A DNA stretch of 7,068 nt from Bacteroidia bacterium (GTDB lineage Bacteria > Bacteroidota > Bacteroidia > JAESSM01 > NORP286), in the NCBI GenBank assembly GCA_016764115.1, contig JAESSM010000094.1, positions 1 to 7,068 of the forward strand. Direction: 5' to 3'. Positions 1-5,857 of this stretch are shown in pieces. Position numbers and translations under genes: made by a program. Below the pieces are notes generated by a model. It was not told the origin of the DNA and ran no database searches. It saw nothing but the letters and a program-made list of their open reading frames with translations. Position 1 is the stretch's first letter, and each line of letters opens with the position of its first letter.

Positions 1-1
1 A

Positions 2-82
2 AAGGAAAAAAATAAAAGGGAGGTGTCAAGGCATAGTGTTCAAATTAGTCCTTTGGGTATTAGTATGGCTTACAGATTTTAG
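2..82 (+). CDS. C-terminal fragment of an upstream protein, possibly an outer-membrane beta-barrel (partial, runs off left edge)
   Basis: An open frame enters from the left edge and ends at TAG (80-82), 13 nt before the allantoicase start. Its last residues, ISPLGISMAYRF, alternate hydrophobic and polar positions (I, M, Y, F) and end in phenylalanine. This resembles the C-terminal beta-signal by which outer-membrane barrel proteins are recognised by the BAM machinery. Only 26 residues are visible, so the family cannot be named. The short gap suggests co-transcription with the ureide genes, but a barrel-type product would be unusual beside cytosolic enzymes. A second frame (3-86) is also open and ends FKLVLWVLVWLTDFS; I consider it less protein-like, but it cannot be excluded. 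Confidence 0.45.
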   Translation, partial: KEKNKREVSRHSVQISPLGISMAYRF

Positions 83-95
83 CTAGTTTTATATA

Positions 96-1097
96 ATGGA
101 TAAACCGGCACCTGAATTCACTAAACTAATTGACCTTGCTTCTGAAAGGCTGGGTGGGCAAACTTTGCTTTGTAGCGATGATTTTTTTGCTCCAATGGAA
201 AATTTATTGAAGCAAGGCAGAGGTGTTTTTATTGAAGACAAATACACAGATCATGGTAAATGGATGGATGGCTGGGAATCCAGACGAAAACGAACTTCAG
301 GACATGATTGGTGTATTCTTAAATTGGGAGCTTCCGGTGTAATTAAGGGATTTGATATTGATACCAATCATTTTTTGGGAAACCATCCACCTCATGCTGC
401 TGTTGATGCCATTTGTACAGATGAAGATTTGAAGAACGAGGAACTGCAAAATTGCGATTGGAAAGAAATTTTACCAAGAGTTGATCTTGATCCCGGAAGC
501 CAACATTTTTTTGACATTGACAATGAAAATAAGTGGACACATCTTAAATTGAATATTTATCCGGATGGAGGAGTTGCCCGATTTAAGGTTTATGGAAATG
601 TTTATAAAAATTGGGATTTAGTTAGTGGTGATGATACTGTTGATCTTGCAGCTGCAGAAAATGGGGGAAGATCTGTTTTGTGCAATGACATGTTTTTTAG
701 TCACATGGGTAATTTGATAATGCCAGGTAGAAGTGACAATATGGGTGATGGATGGGAAACTAAAAGAAATCGTGATCCTGAAAATGTGGATTGGGTAATG
801 ATCAAGCTTGCACATCCGGGAACCATCAAAAAGATCATTGTAGATACAAATCACTTTAAGGGAAATTATCCAGATACTTTTTCACTAGAGTTGTGTTATA
901 AGGAAAATGGAGATACTCCAGAATATATGGATGATGGCTGGGAGGAAGTATTAACCCGTGTAAAACTAGAAGCCCATGAAGAACATGAATTTATAACTGA
1001 GATCAAGGAACATCAAAAAGTAAATTATGCCAAACTTAAAATATACCCTGATGGAGGAGTAAGCAGGTTAAGGTTGTTTGGCAATATTGTGAAGTAA
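96..1097 (+). CDS. alc: Allantoicase (allantoate amidinohydrolase)
   Basis: Allantoicase hydrolyses allantoate to (S)-ureidoglycolate and urea in the cytosol, a late step of urate/allantoin breakdown. The 333-residue protein shows the family's duplicated jelly-roll architecture. Repeat 1 spans about residues 14-169 and repeat 2 about 183-331. Matching blocks are LCSDDFF (25-31) with LCNDMFF (195-201), DGWESRRKR (58-66) with DGWETKRNR (218-226), DTNHFLGNHP (89-98) with DTNHFKGNYP (250-259), and IYPDGGVARFKVYGN (154-168) with IYPDGGVSRLRLFGN (316-330). Its length is close to that of fungal allantoicase (about 340 residues). The ATG at 96 follows an in-frame stop at 84-86, so the start can lie no further upstream. 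There is no Shine-Dalgarno sequence, only an AT-rich leader. The stop codon overlaps the uraD start as TAATG, implying translational coupling. Family assignment is very secure. Confidence 0.96.
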   Translation: MDKPAPEFTKLIDLASERLGGQTLLCSDDFFAPMENLLKQGRGVFIEDKYTDHGKWMDGWESRRKRTSGHDWCILKLGASGVIKGFDIDTNHFLGNHPPHAAVDAICTDEDLKNEELQNCDWKEILPRVDLDPGSQHFFDIDNENKWTHLKLNIYPDGGVARFKVYGNVYKNWDLVSGDDTVDLAAAENGGRSVLCNDMFFSHMGNLIMPGRSDNMGDGWETKRNRDPENVDWVMIKLAHPGTIKKIIVDTNHFKGNYPDTFSLELCYKENGDTPEYMDDGWEEVLTRVKLEAHEEHEFITEIKEHQKVNYAKLKIYPDGGVSRLRLFGNIVK

Positions 1098-1606
1098 TGG
1101 ATTTAAAGAGATTTAATAATTTGAATGAAAGGGAAAGGAGAGATGCATTGAGCAATTGTTGTGGGGCAACCCATTGGGTAGATAAGATGCTGACATCAGC
1201 TCCAGTTGAAAAGCTTGAACTACTATTAGAATTGTCAGATAAAAACTGGTATGATTGCACGGAGTCAGATTGGTTGGAAGCTTTCACACATCACCCTAAA
1301 ATTGGTGATCTGAAAAGTTTAGAAAACAAATTTGCTTTAACAAAAGAAATGGCAGGAAATGAGCAATCTGGGATTAATGTTGCTACGGAAAATGTACTTA
1401 TAGAACTTGCCGATTATAATAAACGATATGAAGATAAATTTGGATATATTTTTATCGTTTGTGCAACAGGAAAAAGCGCAAATGAAATGCTGGAGTTGTT
1501 AAAAAGCAGAATTAATAATAGCCCGGAAGAAGAAATTAAAATAGCAATGGAAGAACAAAATAAGATTACTAAATTACGACTCGAAAAATTCTTAACGGAA
1601 AACTAA
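1097..1606 (+). CDS. uraD: 2-oxo-4-hydroxy-4-carboxy-5-ureidoimidazoline (OHCU) decarboxylase
   Basis: UraD decarboxylates OHCU stereospecifically to (S)-allantoin, the last step from urate to allantoin. The 169-residue protein is a normal single-domain length for the family. Visible signatures are AFTHHPKIGD (62-71), whose second histidine (H66) corresponds to the catalytic His of the HPxIG motif; NEQSG (88-92); FGYIFIVCATGKS (115-127); and the C-terminal EQNKITKLRL (153-162). No targeting signal is seen, so the protein should be cytosolic. Its ATG shares one base with the allantoicase TAA, and uraH follows after 7 nt, so the three genes almost certainly form one transcript. Having UraD directly upstream of its pathway partner UraH strengthens the assignment over other all-helical families. 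Confidence 0.95.
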   Translation: MDLKRFNNLNERERRDALSNCCGATHWVDKMLTSAPVEKLELLLELSDKNWYDCTESDWLEAFTHHPKIGDLKSLENKFALTKEMAGNEQSGINVATENVLIELADYNKRYEDKFGYIFIVCATGKSANEMLELLKSRINNSPEEEIKIAMEEQNKITKLRLEKFLTEN

Positions 1607-1613
1607 ATATAAT

Positions 1614-1955
1614 ATGAGCCATCTAACTACTCATGTATTAGATACATCTCAAGGAAAACCAGCTCAAGGAATTACTGTAATTTTACATCAGGAAATAATT
1701 GATGGGAACTGGGAGGAAATGGCAAAAGGAGAAACAAATGAAGATGGACGTATTATGGATCTACTACCGGAAGATAAAAAACTTAAGCCAGGGAATTACC
1801 GACTTACTTTTTTAACTGGAGATTATTTTTCTAAATCTGATATAAAAGGATTTTATCCTTCTGTACCTGTTGTATTTACAATTACTGATGAAGAGCACTA
1901 TCATGTTCCACTTTTGTTAAACCCATACGGTTATTCCACATATAGAGGGAGCTGA
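1614..1955 (+). CDS. uraH: 5-hydroxyisourate hydrolase (transthyretin-like)
   Basis: UraH hydrolyses 5-hydroxyisourate, the product of urate oxidation, to OHCU, which UraD then decarboxylates. At 113 residues it is the standard compact bacterial form, without signal peptide or fused domain. Family marks are the N-terminal THVLDTSQGKPA (6-17) with the active-site His (H7), the GRIMDLL stretch with its Arg (R46), the late HYHVPLLLNPYGYSTY block (95-110) with H97, and the C-terminal YRGS tetrapeptide (110-113) that separates HIU hydrolases from true transthyretins. The ATG is 7 nt after the uraD stop, without a Shine-Dalgarno sequence. It is the third gene of the alc-uraD-uraH run; the final A of its TGA is the first base of a heptanucleotide array. 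Confidence 0.96.
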   Translation: MSHLTTHVLDTSQGKPAQGITVILHQEIIDGNWEEMAKGETNEDGRIMDLLPEDKKLKPGNYRLTFLTGDYFSKSDIKGFYPSVPVVFTITDEEHYHVPLLLNPYGYSTYRGS

Positions 1956-2101
1956 ACAAGAATCAAGTAAAAAGTAAAAAGAATCAAGTATAAAGTGTAA
2001 AGTGTAAAGTGTAAAGAAAAAAGTTTCTAAAATCCAATATCAAAAATCAAGCATCAAGGATCAAAAACCCAGCATCCAATGTCCAAAATCAAGTATCAAG
2101 A
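1955..2101 (+). repeat. Degenerate heptanucleotide tandem repeat, 21 units in one register
   Basis: The whole uraH-to-aldolase spacer divides into 21 consecutive 7-bp units without a single register slip. The consensus is close to ATCAAGT. Exact ATCAAGT units lie at 1962-1968, 1983-1989 and 2088-2094. A subarray of GTAAAGT-type units runs from 1990 to 2017, and ATCAAGN or ATCAAAA units dominate 2039-2066. The fifth base is A in all 21 units. The first base is the last A of the uraH stop, and the array ends two bases before the ATG at 2103. The sense strand is purine-rich and should be little structured as RNA. It resembles the short tandemly repeated heptanucleotides described in cyanobacteria, but its role here is unknown. 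Confidence 0.85.
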
Positions 2102-2102
2102 A

Positions 2103-3539
2103 ATGAAACTTTCAATTCCAGAAGAAGCACATAATAAAGTAGTAAAGGATCTTCAAAAAGCGAACCGAGCTTTTCAGAAGAAATATCCAGGAGACAAGCA
2201 TGCTAGGCAGCCTGTTCATACAGTTTATGGAGGTGCCGATCTATTTACACATAACATTGCTCAAAAACTGGGAAAAGCAGCACTGAACTCTTTCAATACG
2301 TATGCTCCAAATTTCTCTGTTTTTGCACGAGTTTATGATTTGCCCGGCTGGGAAGGATTACCCAAGGAACTTGATGCAATCCAAAAAACTGCTTCAGAAT
2401 TGAGCCAAATGGCAACACCGGATAGAAGAAAATACATGGGCTGGCTGCATTATGAAGTTTATTGCAAAGTCTTACACAAATTGGAGACCGAACCGGTAGA
2501 GGATTTTCGTATTGACTTTGAGGATGGTTTTGGAAATAGATCAGACGAGGAGGAAGACAATACCGCTATTAATGCAGCTATAGAAACAGCAAAAGGTATG
2601 CACGAAAGTACTTTGCCACCTTTTATCGGTATCAGAATAAAACCGTTTACAGAAGATCTAAAAGAAAGAGGAATAAGAACTTTAGATATTTATGTCTCGA
2701 CACTTTTGCAAACAACAGGAGGGAAGTTGCCTGATAATTTTGTTGTGATGCTTCCAAAAGTTACTATTCCTAACCAAGTTACTGCACTAGCCAAATTATT
2801 TGATGCCTTGGAGGATGCCAATGACTTAACCAATGGTACTTTCAACATGGAGATCATGGTCGAAACTACTCAATCAATTATGAGTAGTGAAGGAAAAAAT
2901 TCCTTAATGGAAATTGTTAAAGCAAGTAAAGGCAGATGCATCGCTTGTCACTTTGGTACGTATGATTATACCGCATCTTGTAATATCACAGCCAAGTATC
3001 AAACTATGGCTCATCCTGTTTGCGATTTTGCACATCACATGACAAGGGTTGCTTTGGGTGGAACCGGAATCTGGCTATCTGATGGTGCTACTAACGTAAT
3101 GCCTGTTGGTCCACACCGTGGTAATGGACTTAACCAAGAACAACTGGTAGAAAATGCACGAGTAGTGCACAGGGCATGGAAAATGGGGTATGATCATATT
3201 CGACATTCATTATGGAATGGGTTTTATCAAGGTTGGGATTTGAATCCTGCACAATTACCTACTAGATATGCAGCTGTTTATTCATTCTTTTTAGAAAGTT
3301 ACGAAGATGCAGCAGACAGGCTTAGAAGATTTGTTGACAGAGCTGCGCAAGCTACTTTGACAGGTGATGTGTTTGATGATGCCGCTACTGGGCAAGGATT
3401 GTTGAATTACTTTCTAAGCGCAGTTAATTGTGGTGCAATAACAGAAGAAGACACAAAAATTACAGGGCTTACTCTCGATGAAATTCGAAGCAGGTCATTC
3501 TTGAAAATTCTTGAAGGCAGGAGGAAAAATTCTTCTTAA
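2103..3539 (+). CDS. CitE/HpcH-like aldolase-superfamily protein (DUF6986-like), probably acting in ureide/glyoxylate metabolism
   Basis: A 478-residue cytosolic protein from the preferred start. The core looks like the CitE/HpcH-HpaI (PEP/pyruvate-binding TIM-barrel) superfamily: RIDFEDGFG (136-144) resembles the acidic metal-binding strand, RIKPF (178-182) supplies an Arg, E254 in MVETTQS is a likely metal ligand, and HFGTYDYTAS (283-292) matches the superfamily's FGxxDxTA motif. The N-terminal RQPVHTVYGGADLF (35-48) and a long C-terminal extension distinguish it from classical citrate lyase beta (about 300 residues) and fit the DUF6986 family. An ATG at 2079 would add eight residues (MSKIKYQE), but these are encoded by the heptad array, so the ATG at 2103 (MKLSIPEE) is preferred. 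Position after alc-uraD-uraH suggests a role with glyoxylate or a related product; the reaction is inference. Its stop overlaps that of the convergent small gene. Confidence 0.85.
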   Translation: MKLSIPEEAHNKVVKDLQKANRAFQKKYPGDKHARQPVHTVYGGADLFTHNIAQKLGKAALNSFNTYAPNFSVFARVYDLPGWEGLPKELDAIQKTASELSQMATPDRRKYMGWLHYEVYCKVLHKLETEPVEDFRIDFEDGFGNRSDEEEDNTAINAAIETAKGMHESTLPPFIGIRIKPFTEDLKERGIRTLDIYVSTLLQTTGGKLPDNFVVMLPKVTIPNQVTALAKLFDALEDANDLTNGTFNMEIMVETTQSIMSSEGKNSLMEIVKASKGRCIACHFGTYDYTASCNITAKYQTMAHPVCDFAHHMTRVALGGTGIWLSDGATNVMPVGPHRGNGLNQEQLVENARVVHRAWKMGYDHIRHSLWNGFYQGWDLNPAQLPTRYAAVYSFFLESYEDAADRLRRFVDRAAQATLTGDVFDDAATGQGLLNYFLSAVNCGAITEEDTKITGLTLDEIRSRSFLKILEGRRKNSS

Positions 3540-3718
3540 GGCGTAGGAGTGGGTACTGGGGTATTCATCATATTGCCACCTCCCATTTTTCTTATAGCCT
3601 TACCTTTCTTTTTGTAAGTTTTTTTAGTCATCCCACAAGCAGATCTTATTTGGTTACAGGATGGAGTAATGGACACAATAAATCCAACTACTACTAAAAT
3701 TGCTAAAAACTTTTTCAT
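3536..3718 (-). CDS. Small basic probable lipoprotein with a Pro-Thr-rich tail
   Basis: A 60-residue protein that I cannot assign to a named family. It begins with a typical export signal (MKKFLAILVVVGFIVSITPSC): two lysines, a hydrophobic core (4-17) and a cysteine at position 21 after TPS, a loose lipobox of the kind seen in Bacteroidota. The remaining 40 residues contain a second Cys (C28), a lysine-rich stretch (TKKTYKKKGKAIRK, 31-44), a GGGN linker and a terminal PVPTPTP. It is therefore probably lipid-anchored in the periplasm or envelope. It lies 73 nt downstream of the TlpA-like lipoprotein gene on the same strand and may be the last gene of that operon or have its own promoter. Its TAA shares the palindrome TTAA (3536-3539) with the stop of the opposing gene. 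Confidence 0.65.
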   Translation of the reverse strand: MKKFLAILVVVGFIVSITPSCNQIRSACGMTKKTYKKKGKAIRKMGGGNMMNTPVPTPTP

Positions 3719-3746
3719 TTCTGATAATCTGATAAAACGTAATCTG

Positions 3747-3754
3747 TAAAGGTA
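3747..3754 (-). promoter_or_regulatory. Weak candidate -7 promoter element for the small lipoprotein gene
   Basis: Read on the minus strand this is TACCTTTA, which matches the Bacteroidota -7 consensus TAnnTTTG except at the last base. It lies 28 nt before the ATG at 3718, inside the 73-nt gap after the TlpA-like gene. No clear -33 TTTG is found at a suitable distance, so the small gene may simply be read through from upstream. Confidence 0.2.
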
Positions 3755-3791
3755 CGGTTTTTTATTTCGTTTAAAAACATCTTTTCCCCTT

Positions 3792-5033
3792 TCAGGATGC
3801 CTTCAGTAGTGATTCTATAAATATTTGATTAAACTCTACGAAGTTCTTATAGTAGTTTCCTGTTCCAGGACCTGAAAATCCCGTATGGATCTTTCTGACA
3901 GTTTTGTTTTTATCTATATACAATAATGTAGGGTAGGAAATTATCTTATTAAGTGTTAGAAACTGATCGCTTGTTTTCGATTTGCTGGAATTTATATCAG
4001 CTAAAAGTACTTCATAAGGGATACTCAGTGTTTTCTTATATTTTCTAATATTTTCTTTGGCCTTTTCTAAGTTTCTTGCTTTCTCAAAAGCAATTGCAAT
4101 TATTTCTAAACCATCATCATTGTACTCATCATAAAGTGATTTTAGATATTTAGATTCATCAATACAGTTTGGACACCAGGTTCCCATTATTTGCACAAGG
4201 ACTACCTTGTTATTATAACGGTTATCATTTAGCGATATCATTTCATTATCCACATTAGGATAAACAAATTCAATGGTATTATTTTTTGAAATTAGATAAG
4301 TCAAGGAATCAGGATTTCCAATTTGGGCATTTTCATTTTTGTATGCTACCCAAGATTCTTTCGAATGCTTCCCTGACCAGAAAGTACCCTTCAAAACTGT
4401 ATCGAAACTTATTTCTGCAGTAAATAAAAAGGCATGAGCACCATCAAAACATGATAAAAACATTGAGTCCATAGTTGCAATTCCATCTAAAAACCTATAA
4501 TCTCCGGTTTCAGTCAGAAATGTACCTGTTAGTTTATTTTCATTTACATTGAATTTGCCAATTGCTTCATAAACATCATCCGTTCCTGAATTGAAAACGG
4601 TTTCCCATTTTCCATTTAATGAATTATTCGTATTCCCTCTTTTTTTGAACCGATAATCTTGATTATGGTATGCTACAAACGGAATAGAGTAATCAATACT
4701 TTTCGCGTAGTTGAACCAGGTACCGATTAACATTGTGCCTTGTATTTTTGCCTTAATCTCGGAATCATAAATGGGAAATTTGATAAAAATAGAGTCTTTC
4801 TGAATTACGATATTATTTAATTGTATTCTTTCAGATGCATTGATAATCTCAATTTCATTTCCTGAATCAATCTTTTTCAAAGTAAAATTAAATGGAAGTT
4901 TAATTGACTTCTGGATATCAAGAGTTAGCTCAGCTCTCCAAATACCTGTCTTAAATATTTGTTTTGATTTATCAGAATGACAACTACCAATGATGAATAG
5001 AACAAAAATTGAAACTAAGTGAAGGGATCTCAC
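3792..5033 (-). CDS. TlpA-like thioredoxin-fold lipoprotein (thiol-disulfide oxidoreductase)
   Basis: A 413-residue envelope protein. A short signal peptide ends in FIIGSC with the lipidation cysteine at C18. Residues 28-235 are beta-rich and seem to hold two related modules: GIWRAELTL (30-38) to GTMLIGTWFNYA (99-110), and GKWETVF (141-147) to LKGTFWSG (214-221). The C-terminal third is a TlpA/ResA-type thioredoxin domain with the redox motif WCPNC (286-290), the cis-proline segment SYPTLLYIDK (366-375) and GFSGPGTG (385-392). Such proteins reduce or oxidise periplasmic disulfides; the partner is unknown. The start is GTG at 5031-5033; no in-frame ATG occurs before residue 101 and the signal peptide needs this start. 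Only AAA separates it from the transporter's in-frame TAA, so expression is probably coupled to that gene. Confidence 0.9.
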   Translation of the reverse strand: MRSLHLVSIFVLFIIGSCHSDKSKQIFKTGIWRAELTLDIQKSIKLPFNFTLKKIDSGNEIEIINASERIQLNNIVIQKDSIFIKFPIYDSEIKAKIQGTMLIGTWFNYAKSIDYSIPFVAYHNQDYRFKKRGNTNNSLNGKWETVFNSGTDDVYEAIGKFNVNENKLTGTFLTETGDYRFLDGIATMDSMFLSCFDGAHAFLFTAEISFDTVLKGTFWSGKHSKESWVAYKNENAQIGNPDSLTYLISKNNTIEFVYPNVDNEMISLNDNRYNNKVVLVQIMGTWCPNCIDESKYLKSLYDEYNDDGLEIIAIAFEKARNLEKAKENIRKYKKTLSIPYEVLLADINSSKSKTSDQFLTLNKIISYPTLLYIDKNKTVRKIHTGFSGPGTGNYYKNFVEFNQIFIESLLKAS

Positions 5034-5036
5034 TTT

Positions 5037-5798
5037 TTAAATAATATTAAATAGCTTGATTATGGAGCCAACAATAATGATGATCAGAAGGATTCTTATC
5101 CATTTACCAGCATCTTTGGACTGAGTTGCAAAATTGGCGGCTAGCCATGCTCCTGTAACCTGCCCGATAGCTAAAAGTCCACCCATTTTCCAGTCAACTT
5201 GATCGTTCCAAATAAAAACAGCAATGGCCGGAACTGTAAAACAGAAAACGATAAGATTCTTGATCATATTGGCATGATTTACTGAGTATTTGGCATATGA
5301 TACCATTCCTGTCAACATCAAAACACCAACTCCTGCTTGAATAAATCCCCCATAAATACCAATTAGGAAAAAGATTAATACAGATAAAAAACTTTTGTGT
5401 TTAGTTGACTTACTATCACTGTTATTTGACCAGTTTTTGTTCAGTAAAATAGGTATCAACATCAATAACATGATTATACCTATAATGGTTTGTAGAGTGC
5501 TTTCGTCTATGTCAATAGAAATAACGGAGCCGGCAATTGCTCCAATCATAGAAGGAATGATAAGCCATGCGCTCCCTTGCAAACTAATTTTTTCTTGTTT
5601 TTTTAGTGTGTAGGAGCCTACAAAGCTTTGTAATAATATGCCTACACGATTTGTTCCATTGGCAATATTCGCAGGAAGCCCCAAGAAAATTAAGATCGGT
5701 AACGTAATTAAGGAGCCACTTCCAGCAATTGTGTTAATGAATCCAGCAACGAGTCCTCCGAAAATTGCTAACGCGTATATATACCATTCAAATTCCAT
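5037..5798 (-). CDS. TSUP family (TauE/SafE-type) inner-membrane transporter
   Basis: A 253-residue, strongly hydrophobic inner-membrane protein of the sulfite exporter TauE/SafE (TSUP) family, whose members move sulfite, sulfonates, sulfoacetate and other organic anions. It has about eight hydrophobic segments, near residues 7-27, 30-45, 76-96, 103-120, 138-168, 181-197, 205-223 and 233-250. The two family half-repeats are visible as GGLVAGFINTIAGSGSL (14-30) and GGFIQAGVGVLML (150-162), each followed by an Asn-rich turn (ANGTNRVG, 46-53, and NHANMIKN, 174-181). The polar loop at about 121-136 separates the halves. Length is normal for the family. The ATG at 5796-5798 lies just downstream of a strong TAnnTTTG element. 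Substrate cannot be read from sequence; the neighbouring TlpA-like protein and desulfurase hint at sulfur compounds. Confidence 0.92.
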   Translation of the reverse strand: MEFEWYIYALAIFGGLVAGFINTIAGSGSLITLPILIFLGLPANIANGTNRVGILLQSFVGSYTLKKQEKISLQGSAWLIIPSMIGAIAGSVISIDIDESTLQTIIGIIMLLMLIPILLNKNWSNNSDSKSTKHKSFLSVLIFFLIGIYGGFIQAGVGVLMLTGMVSYAKYSVNHANMIKNLIVFCFTVPAIAVFIWNDQVDWKMGGLLAIGQVTGAWLAANFATQSKDAGKWIRILLIIIIVGSIIKLFNII

Positions 5799-5806
5799 CT
5801 TAAGAG

Positions 5807-5834
5807 CAAATGTAGTTTTTTTAACTGACTCAAA
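5807..5834 (-). promoter_or_regulatory. Bacteroidota-type promoter for the transporter-TlpA operon
   Basis: On the minus strand TACATTTG (5814-5807) is a perfect match to the TAnnTTTG -7 element, and TTTG (5834-5831) lies 16 nt upstream as a -33 element, slightly closer than the usual 17-23 nt. The implied transcription start would be about 3-6 nt before the transporter ATG, giving a nearly leaderless mRNA. The -33 box overlaps the upstream alternative ATG of the divergent desulfurase gene. Confidence 0.5.
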
Positions 5835-5838
5835 TGAT

Positions 5839-5846
5839 TAATTTCG
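5839..5846 (+). promoter_or_regulatory. Weak candidate -7 element for the cysteine desulfurase gene
   Basis: TAATTTCG matches TAnnTTTG with one mismatch (C for T) and lies 11 nt before the ATG at 5858. No convincing -33 box sits at the right distance; only a T-run is present near 5816-5822. If used, it would give a very short leader and would exclude the ATG at 5834 as start. Confidence 0.2.
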
Positions 5847-5857
5847 GGATATTCAAA

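Noticed and set aside
343..854. Two open minus-strand frames (343-540 and 618-854) inside the allantoicase gene
   Set aside because: They lie wholly antisense to a securely identified gene and their translations show no recognisable domain.
1036..1287. Open minus-strand frame across the alc-uraD junction
   Set aside because: Antisense to two confident genes, low-complexity Ser/Leu content, no start context or domain.
1955..2101. Heptad array considered as a CRISPR array
   Set aside because: The unit is 7 bp with no spacers and no repeats of 20-40 bp; no cas genes are present.
3499..3516. Direct repeat of TTCTTGAA near the end of the aldolase-like gene, considered as a terminator stem
   Set aside because: The copies are direct, not inverted, so they form no hairpin, and they lie within coding sequence.
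3721..3736. Direct repeat CTGATAAT/CTGATAAA before the small lipoprotein gene, considered as an operator
   Set aside because: Only two AT-rich copies right next to the start codon; it could easily be chance and no regulator is nearby.
5395..5841. Two open plus-strand frames antisense to the transporter
   Set aside because: The reverse complement of hydrophobic codons often stays open; the transporter on the other strand has clear family motifs.
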